From Ovis canadensis (taxonomy: Eukaryota; Chordata; Mammalia; Artiodactyla; Bovidae): 64,000 nt of DNA. How positions within the stretch are numbered: position 1 is the first letter of the stretch; every line of letters starts with the position of its first letter. Positions 57,655 through 64,000 of this stretch are shown here, piece after piece. Under the pieces are notes generated by a model. That model was not told the DNA's origin. It searched no databases and saw nothing but the letters and a program-made list of their open reading frames with translations. A program made the translations under genes and the position numbers. The stretch covers positions 80,328,501 through 80,392,500 of the forward strand of contig NC_091245.1 in assembly GCF_042477335.2 (NCBI RefSeq). Direction: 5' to 3'.

Positions 57655-57870
57655 TGGCTTGGTTTTTAAACACCTTGATTGTATGTTGAGCCAAAGTTTA
57701 GCATAAATCTTGGCTCTACCACTCAATTGCTCTGGGACTTTCAGCAACTAAATTAAACCCCCTAATTTTTGCTAAAATTGTTTATTATATGTGATTAATG
57801 AAAACTACCTGATCTGCTTGCCACAAGGATTAATTTGGCACAGTTCCCAATACTTAGTAAACAATGGCTA
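57655..57870 (+). repeat. MIR SINE, diverged
   Basis: 'atcttggctctaccactcaa', 'ctgggactttcagcaactaa' and 'cacaaggattaatttggcac' follow the MIR order from 5' region to 3' end. Confidence 0.58.
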
Positions 57871-58044
57871 ACATAAATATGCTATTTACAGTAGAATTTC
57901 CAAAACATTTTGAAATGTTATTTGAATATGATACTTGAATCAATATATTATTTATAGTAAATAAAACTAAAGCCTTTCAGTGATTTTAATTTAAGCATTG
58001 CTCTATCAACAAAACAATTTTTATATCTACCATTTAAAAGCTTA

Positions 58045-58200
58045 TCATTTATAAACTTCATAGAATTATCTGTTAGGTATTATTATCCTCACTTAAATGA
58101 TGAATCTGAAATTCACAGAAGGTAAATTACTTGCTTATATTAAACACAGTAAAGGATTTTCAAAGAAAGGGATTGAATTTGGATTTATCTTTAAGCTAAG
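58045..58200 (+). repeat. MIR fragment
   Basis: 'gttaggtattattatcctca' followed by 'aaattcacagaaggtaaatt' is the MIR core region. Confidence 0.6.
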
Positions 58201-58282
58201 ACTATCTTTATTTCTCCCATTCTTCTCCAATTAGACATAAAAGCTTAATGTCTTTGCATTTTAATTTATAATTTCATGAAAT

Positions 58283-59460
58283 ATCAGTTCAGTTCAGTCG
58301 CTCAGTCATGTCCGACTCTTTGCAACCCCATGACCACAGCACGCTAGGCCTCCCTGTCCATCACCAACTCCCAGAGTCCACCCAAGACCACGTCTGTCTC
58401 AGTCAGTGATGCATTCCAATCATCTCATCCTCTATCGCCCGCTTCTCCTCCTGCCCTGAATCTTTCCCAGCATCAGGGTCTTTTCAAATGAGTCAGCTCT
58501 TCACATCAGGTGGCCAAAGTATTGGAGTTTCAGCTTCAACATCAGTTCTTCCAATGAACACTCAGGACTGATCTCCTTTAAGATGGACTGGTTGGATCTC
58601 CTTGCAGTCCAAGGGACTCTCAAGAGTCTTCTCCAACTCCACAGTTCAAACGCATCAATTCTTCAGTGCTCAGCTTTCTTTATGGTCCAACTCTCACATC
58701 CATACATGACACCTGGAAAAACCATAGCCTTGACTAGATAGACTTTGTTGGCAAAGTAATGTCTCTGCTTTTTAATATGCTGTCTAGGTTGGTTATAACT
58801 TTTCTTCCAAGGAGTAAGTATCTTTTAATTTCATGGCTGCAATCACCATATGCAGTGATTTTTGGAGCCAAGAAAAATAAAGTCAGCCACTGTTTCCCCT
58901 TCTATTTCCCGTGAAGTGATGGGACCATATGCCATGATCTTTGTTTTCTGAATGTTGAGCTTTAAGCCAACTTTTTCACTCTCCTCTTTCACTTTCATCA
59001 AGAAGCTCTTTAGTTCTTCAGTTTCTGCCATGAGGGTGGTGTCATCTTCATATCTGAGCTTATTGATATTTCTCCCAGCAATCCTGATTCCAGCTTTTGC
59101 TTCTTCCAGCCCAGCGTTTCTCATGATGTACTCTGCATATAAGTTACATAAGCAGGGTGACAACATACAGCCTTGATGTACTCCTTTTCCTATTTGGAAC
59201 CAGTCTGTTGTTCCATGTCCGCTTTTAACTGTTGCTTCCTGACCTCCACATAGGTTTCTCAAGAGGCAGGTCAGGTGGTCTGGTATTCCCATCTCTTTCA
59301 GAATTTTCCACAGTTTATTGTGATGCACACAGTCAAAGGCTTTGGTATAGTCAATAAAGCAGAAATAGATATTTTTCTGGAACTCTCTTGCTTTTTTGAT
59401 GATCCAGCGGATGTTGGGAATTTGATCTCTGGTTCTTCTGCCTTTTCTAAAACCAGCTTA
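58283..59460 (-). pseudogene. 5'-truncated BovB with RT motif region, short TSD
   Basis: The 3' terminus is at 58,283 and the copy is truncated at 59,460 in the 'AGFRKGRRTRDQI' codons. On the minus strand 'HHNKLWKILKEMGIPDHLTC' to 'GLKLNIQKTKIMAYGPITSR' is open (59,328-58,843), with the RT motif written YEDD (59,042-59,053). A frameshift near 58,860 ('LGSKNHCIW') then breaks into the C-terminal domain. ATGAAAT occurs at 58,276-58,282 and 59,461-59,467, a 7-bp candidate TSD. Confidence 0.92.
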
Positions 59461-59467
59461 ATGAAAT

Positions 59468-59949
59468 GATAAATTATGGTCACCAGTCTTTTAAATTGAC
59501 AGTTAAGATTTTTAGTAAATTATATTCTTACATTTCAGATTTCCCCATGAATTTTATTATGATGTTAGACCTCTTTTTTGTTTTTATGTATTTGCAAACT
59601 AAATTTTTCTAAAAAGGAAATGCCAAACAATATGTGGCCAGATAATCACCTTTGCCTGCAGTACAGACAAATAGATTGGATATTACAAGGAAAAAAAAAA
59701 GAAATTTTGTATCTGTAATGCAGTTTTTAAAATAGTGTATATTTACCTTTTGGTAATGACAATGATGCAGGTTTTAACAAAGCAGTTTTAAGCATATTGA
59801 GAAAGATGTAATAATATGCTGTTAGAACTTCTATCTATGAATATCAGAAGCTTCTTAGGCTCCTTACATTCTCATCATTAATAATATCAAAGTAAATGCC
59901 ATATTCTGAAAACATCATACCTAAATTATTTAGGAATCTGATTTTAGTG
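59468..59949. other. No gene or repeat recognised
   Basis: AT-rich DNA with an A-run near 59,691-59,700. Confidence 0.45.
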
Positions 59950-60152
59950 GTAGTTAAAAGTGAAAGTGAAGTCATTCAGTTGTTTCTGACTCTTTTCTAC
60001 TCTATGGACTGTAGCCTACCATGCTACTCATTCCATGAGATTTTCCAGGCAAGATTACTGGAGTGGGTTGCCATTTTCTTCTCCAGGGGATCTTCCTGAC
60101 CCAGGAATCGAACTCAGGTCTCTGGCATTAAGCTGCCATAAAATTCTTTACT
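59950..60152 (-). mobile_element. Bov-tA SINE, truncated head
   Basis: 'tggactgtagcctaccatgc', 'ttactggagtgggttgccat' and 'gacccaggaatcgaactcag' are present. The tRNA-like end is incomplete. Confidence 0.85.
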
Positions 60153-60184
60153 TATGTTAATTGCTTTTATTTTTTTTTCATGTT

Positions 60185-60430
60185 TTTACAGTGTTTTTAT
60201 TTTTAAACCTTTTATTTTGTATTGGGGTATAGCTGATTAGCAATGTTGTGAGTTTCAAGCAAACAGTAAAGGGACTTAGCTGTACATACACATGTATTCA
60301 TTCTCCCCGAAATTTCCTTCCCATGCAGGTTGCCACATAACATTAGGCAGCATTTCATGTGCTGTACAGTAGGTCCTTGTTGGTTATCCATTTTAAATGT
60401 AGCAGTGTGTACCTGTCCATCCCAAATACA
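60185..60430 (-). mobile_element. Old L1 3' UTR fragment
   Basis: 'attggggtatagctgattag', 'gtgctgtacagtaggtcctt' and 'tgtagcagtgtgtacctgtc' are the reverse complement of a cetartiodactyl L1 3' UTR. Confidence 0.75.
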
Positions 60431-60440
60431 TCAGCCAATC

Positions 60441-60590
60441 AAGGGACTTCCCTGGTGGTCCTGTGGCTAAGACTTCAGGCTCCCAATTCAGGGGGCCTAA
60501 GCTCCATCCTTGGTTAGGGAAATAGATCCCACTTGCTGTAGTGGTATGAAACACTACAATACAAAATGCTAAAATAAATCTTTTTAAATT
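60441..60590 (+). mobile_element. CHR-type tRNA-derived SINE
   Basis: 'gggacttccctggtggtcct' head and a body through 'gggaaatagatcccacttgc', ending in an AT-rich tail. It inserted next to the L1 3' UTR fragment. Confidence 0.83.
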
Positions 60591-61159
60591 CATGCTTCCA
60601 TTAATTTAGTGTATGTCTTTTAAGATGCACTCTTCTTCCTGAATTACACAGAATATTTGGTTCTTTCCGCACAGAGTTTCATCATGTGGTTTTCTCATTG
60701 TACCATTTCCAGAGAATGAATACTGAATAGCAGTTGCAAAGCTATTTTGAGGGACCTCTCGTTTCCAGCAGACAATGGAATCCCAAGAAAAATGCATGAT
60801 CACAATCTCAGAATGAATTTAAATGTGAATATCTTCCACATTTACATATATTTAGATAATCTTTATAATGTCACATTGCTTGTGGAGAGCTAAGGTGATG
60901 TGAGAAATGATTATAAAGCAGAAAATTTAGAGGAGATGATAAAGATTAATGTTTTCAAGAGAAGTCCATTGCTTTTGGGAAAATGGAAAAATCACTTAAA
61001 ACTTGCTGTAATAAATTAAAACCCATATTATATTTGTTCTTATATCTTATAATATTTTCTCCAATGGTATTTATGAAATGATGTACCAATTCAATGTCTG
61101 TGTATAAAGATATGGTGAAAAACAAGTGTGCCTTTAACAAAACTTATAGGAATATAATG
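60591..61159. other. No gene or repeat recognised
   Basis: AT-rich DNA. The short open frames on the minus strand have no recognisable content. Confidence 0.45.
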
Positions 61160-61213
61160 AAATGGGTCACAAAGACTCAGACACAACTGAGCAACTTTCA
61201 CTTTGACTTTCAG
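61160..61213 (+). mobile_element. Bov-A tail fragment
   Basis: 'gggtcacaaagactcagaca' to 'ctttcactttgactttca' is the last 50 bp of a Bov-tA-like SINE. Confidence 0.75.
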
Positions 61214-61925
61214 TCAAATGCATATACAAAAGCATATCATGATATGTAATTTAGGGATTTTTTAGTTTGCTTTTGGCTTTCCACTTTTGTGTAATTTGAT
61301 TATTAATTTGCTGCATGAATTGGTGGAGGCTTCCCTGGAAAATAGCAATAATAGCTTGGCAATAAGTAACTAGAATAATGGAGCAAGAACCTTATATAGT
61401 TTACACAGAATAATAAATGACACAAATATTGACAATATAACTAGAGTTCACAATAAGCCAAGATAACTGTGGGTTTGGAAACTTTCACTGCATTAAGCTG
61501 AAATTCCTTGAGAGAAGTATTAAATACAATTCAAAAATCTAATGATGGTGGGTGGAGTGGGGGGCAGTTTGTTATGGACAGAAAGTCACACACCACTGAG
61601 CATGCACCCATGTACGTAGGCACAAGACCTCATGAGTCCACATGGAGAATTAGAAATTTGTGTCATTATTTGGAGCAAGAAGTAAAACCTTTTGGGCTAT
61701 TAGAAAAAATTCATATAAAGTTGTGGGTATTGTATGTTATTCAAATTTCATTATTTCAGTCTTTCAGTCAGGATTCAATATCAGTATTAATTTGGCAGTA
61801 GAATGTATCCCAGGTAAGAAGTTAGAGAGCATGGATGTATGAACTAGTTCAATCCTCAAACTTCAGTTTTTATTCTGAATCTATTTCACCTTAATTCTTG
61901 TCAGCTTACTTAATATTTTATTTAT
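61214..61925. other. No gene or repeat recognised
   Basis: A 97-codon plus frame at 61,508-61,801 has no recognisable domain and no coding-like context. The rest is AT-rich. Confidence 0.4.
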
Positions 61926-62165
61926 CTGTTCAGTTCAGTTCAGTTCGGTTGTTCAGTCGAGTCTGACTCTTTGCTCTCCCATGGACTGCAGCATGTCAGG
62001 CCTCCCTGTCCATCACCAACTCCCGGAGGTTACTCAAACTCATGTCTATTGAGTCGGCGATGCCATCCAACTATCTCATCCTCTGTCGTCCCCTTCTCCT
62101 CCTGCCTGCAATCTTTCCCAGCACCAGGGTCTTTTCAAATGAGTCAGTTCTTCATATCAGGTGAT
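61926..62165 (-). mobile_element. BovB 3' terminal fragment
   Basis: From 'gttcagttcagttcagttcg' to 'agtcagttcttcatatcagg', truncated after 240 bp. Confidence 0.9.
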
Positions 62166-62274
62166 CTGTTACTTTTCTGAATTCATACTTTTTCATTGAT
62201 ATCATCCATATTTTTCTATTTCACACATATTTTTATTTTCAATATATATAAATTAAATGAAAATTCATTGGTAT

Positions 62275-62756
62275 TGTTGCACAAAGGGGGACTCCTTCCA
62301 GGGCCTGAAATTGGGCTCTTGTCTAACACCTAGAAATGAATTGTCCAAGGAGACATGTGTGCTAAAGAAGCAAGAGATTTTATTGGAAAAGGTGCCCAGT
62401 GGGGAGAGCAATAGGGTAAGAGAACCCAGGAGAACTGCTCTGCCATGTGGCTGACAGTCTCTGGTTCCATGGTGATGGGATTAGTTTCTGGGTTGTCTTT
62501 AGCAATCATTCTGACTCAGGGTCCTTCCTGGTAGTCCAACCTTGTTCAGCCAAGATGCATGGCAGCGTGAAAGATTCTGGGAGGTGGTTGGACATGTGAT
62601 GTCTCCTTTTGACATTTCCTGAACTCTTCTGGTGGGTGGAGGCTTATTAGTTCCATGTTCCTTACCAGGACCTCGTCTCATAAAACAGCTCATGCAAATG
62701 GTTACTATGGTGTCTGGCCAGGGTGGGTGGTTTCAGTCAGTGTGCGTCCCCTAACA
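62275..62756 (-). mobile_element. Solo LTR, bovine class I ERV type, well preserved
   Basis: 482 bp. On the minus strand it starts TGTTAGGGGACGC and ends TTTGTGCAACA, with the LTR-typical TG...CA ends. A polyadenylation signal AATAAA lies on the minus strand (62,383-62,378), followed by a U5-like segment. The 4-bp flanks are GTAT and GTGT, a TSD with one mismatch. No internal viral genes adjoin, so this is a solo LTR left by recombination. A diverged relative is at 23,469-23,933. Confidence 0.88.
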
Positions 62757-62854
62757 GTGTCATAGTTCTTTATTAAAAGGTGCCTTAGAGGAAAGGTGAG
62801 AAAAAAGCATGGTGGGAAGAACAATGTAAAAGAAGCCAAAATAGCTAGATCTGG

Positions 62855-62950
62855 GTCTCAGGTTTGTCTTATCTTGTTTGTAGTGTTAGAAGATTTTACT
62901 TCATGTCTAGGAACTACAATTTTCTTGTCTGCAAAATGGGTTTATATCAC
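62855..62950 (+). repeat. MIR fragment
   Basis: 'ctaggaactacaattttctt' followed by 'gtctgcaaaatgggtttata' recalls the MIR middle segment. Confidence 0.45.
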
Positions 62951-63283
62951 CAATTTTTCAAGCAGTTTAGCAAAAATACTTAGATGTTAAAAGAACCACT
63001 TCCAAAGACAAATCCTAGAAAGGGGTGACTGTAATGACTCTGTTTCCTCCTTCACATTCCAAATTGCTCCAGTTTAAAAGAGCAGTATTTTGACATATCA
63101 GAATCCTGCATAAGGTATAATTTTAAAATAAGTGCTCAGTGATTTCAGTGAAAATGATAGAGTAGGTAGCATCTAGGATCTATCTCATCACAGAAACTGG
63201 AGAACAAGTGGATATAATAAAAGGTTTACAGCAACCAAGCAAATATTAATCAAGCAAAAAACAACTTAAAAACAACTGGAGGG
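62951..63283. other. No gene or repeat recognised
   Basis: Mixed DNA with no feature that I can support. Confidence 0.45.
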
Positions 63284-63450
63284 ACTTCCTTGGTGGTCCA
63301 GTGGTTAAGAATCTGCCTTTCAGTGCAGAGAATACAGGTTTGATCCCTGGTTGATCAAAGCCCATGCTTTGCAGCAACTAGAGACAGCCTGAGGATGGTA
63401 AAGAAGGCCCAGCACAGACAAAAATATAATAAATTTAAAAAATTTAAACA
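63284..63450 (+). mobile_element. CHR-type tRNA-derived SINE
   Basis: 'gggacttccttggtggtcca', 'gaatacaggtttgatccctg' and 'gcagcaactagagacagcct', ending in an AT-rich tail. Confidence 0.87.
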
Positions 63451-64000
63451 AAGAAACCGTTGGAAAGCATAATGTTATTTTTAATTGCCATTGCTTCACC
63501 GGCCTCCCTGGTTTTGCAGTAGCCTAGATTCCCAGCTTGGAAAGCAGTTTCCTGAATCTGTAGGGAGTAGAGCAGACTTTATTATCAAAGAATTGTGCTT
63601 GTATGAACCTGAACAATTCAGGAGAAACATCTGTCTTCATTTTGCCTAACTTAGAACTCATTCAGGATAGAAAAGTGGCAGGCATTTCTCTTGCCTAGGG
63701 GAAAAAGACTAAAGTTCAAACAAACTATAGAGATTGAAAGTCACAGAGGAAAAGCTAGAAAGAATGTTATTTGGGGAAATTAGGGCATGCCAAAACCCGT
63801 GCATTCTGGGAAACGTAGAAAATGACATTCACACCCAGGCATACCACATGCTCAGAAAAGACCTATAAAGACCCTAAACTTTCATCTCTAGGCTTAGTGC
63901 ATGTAGGTAAGAAGTAAAGGTAAGGCGGAATTGTAAAGACCCTTGCTAAGAATTGAAGGGTGATGGAGTGCTCCCAGCACAGAGTAAATTTGCAAAGATT
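63451..64000. other. No gene or repeat recognised
   Basis: Mixed DNA without open frames of note, running to the window end. Confidence 0.45.

Noticed and set aside
61508..61801. 97-codon plus-strand frame
   Set aside because: No recognisable motif, no splice or promoter context, and close to chance length for AT-rich DNA of this amount.

Overview
The window is mammalian nuclear DNA from a ruminant, most likely cattle or a close bovid. The main evidence is the repeats: many Bov-tA tRNA-derived SINEs, a BOV-A2 dimer, at least a dozen RTE-class BovB LINE copies, a nearly full-length bovine-type L1, CHR-type cetartiodactyl SINEs, and two copies of an LTR that looks like a bovine class I ERV LTR. 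Base composition is AT-rich, with one CpG-dense island that lies inside the L1 5' UTR. Species was not tested by a search. I see no host protein-coding exon, functional RNA gene, CRISPR array or bacterial-type system; the tRNA-like segments are SINE heads.

Layout. 1-5.4 kb: BovB 3' fragments, two of them facing each other as an inverted repeat, and Bov-tA SINEs nested in an older repeat. 5.6-7.7 kb: a BovB fragment, a processed pseudogene of ITGB1BP1 (minus strand) and a SINE, each bounded by its own target-site duplication (TSD). 7.7-15.5 kb: AT-rich sequence with fossil L1, SINEs, a cluster of AT-rich palindromes and an ERVL-type solo LTR. 15,559-23,305: a complete L1 with a 16-bp perfect TSD, a long 5' UTR, intact ORF1, and ORF2 carrying one stop and one frameshift. 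23.4-27.4 kb: a solo LTR, a SINE and a 2.8-kb BovB insertion with the classic twin-priming (5'-inverted) architecture. 27.4-36.4 kb: MIR, L1 and unclassified fossils with a BovB RT fragment. 36.4-44.4 kb: BovB fragments, an ERVL-like pol fossil, and a SINE directly joined to a BovB copy. 44.4-55.2 kb: ancient LTR-like repeats, L1 fossils, a BOV-A2, and a BovB plus SINE inserted in an old LTR. 55.3-64 kb: L1 fossils, MIRs, a BovB RT copy, CHR SINEs and a second copy of the bovine LTR.

How the parts relate. The window is a record of retrotransposition. BovB and Bov-tA share 3' tails, which fits the known dependence of these SINEs on BovB machinery. The L1 is the likely class of source for the processed pseudogene, judging by its A-rich tail and 13-bp TSD. 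Old elements (MIR, L2-like, early L1, ERVL) form the background into which BovB, SINEs and finally the young-looking L1 inserted. I did not find a previously undescribed system. The most instructive structures are the twin-primed BovB, the Bov-tA/BovB junction, the inverted BovB arms with shared private variants, and a 38-bp direct repeat about 1 kb apart near the ERVL fossil.
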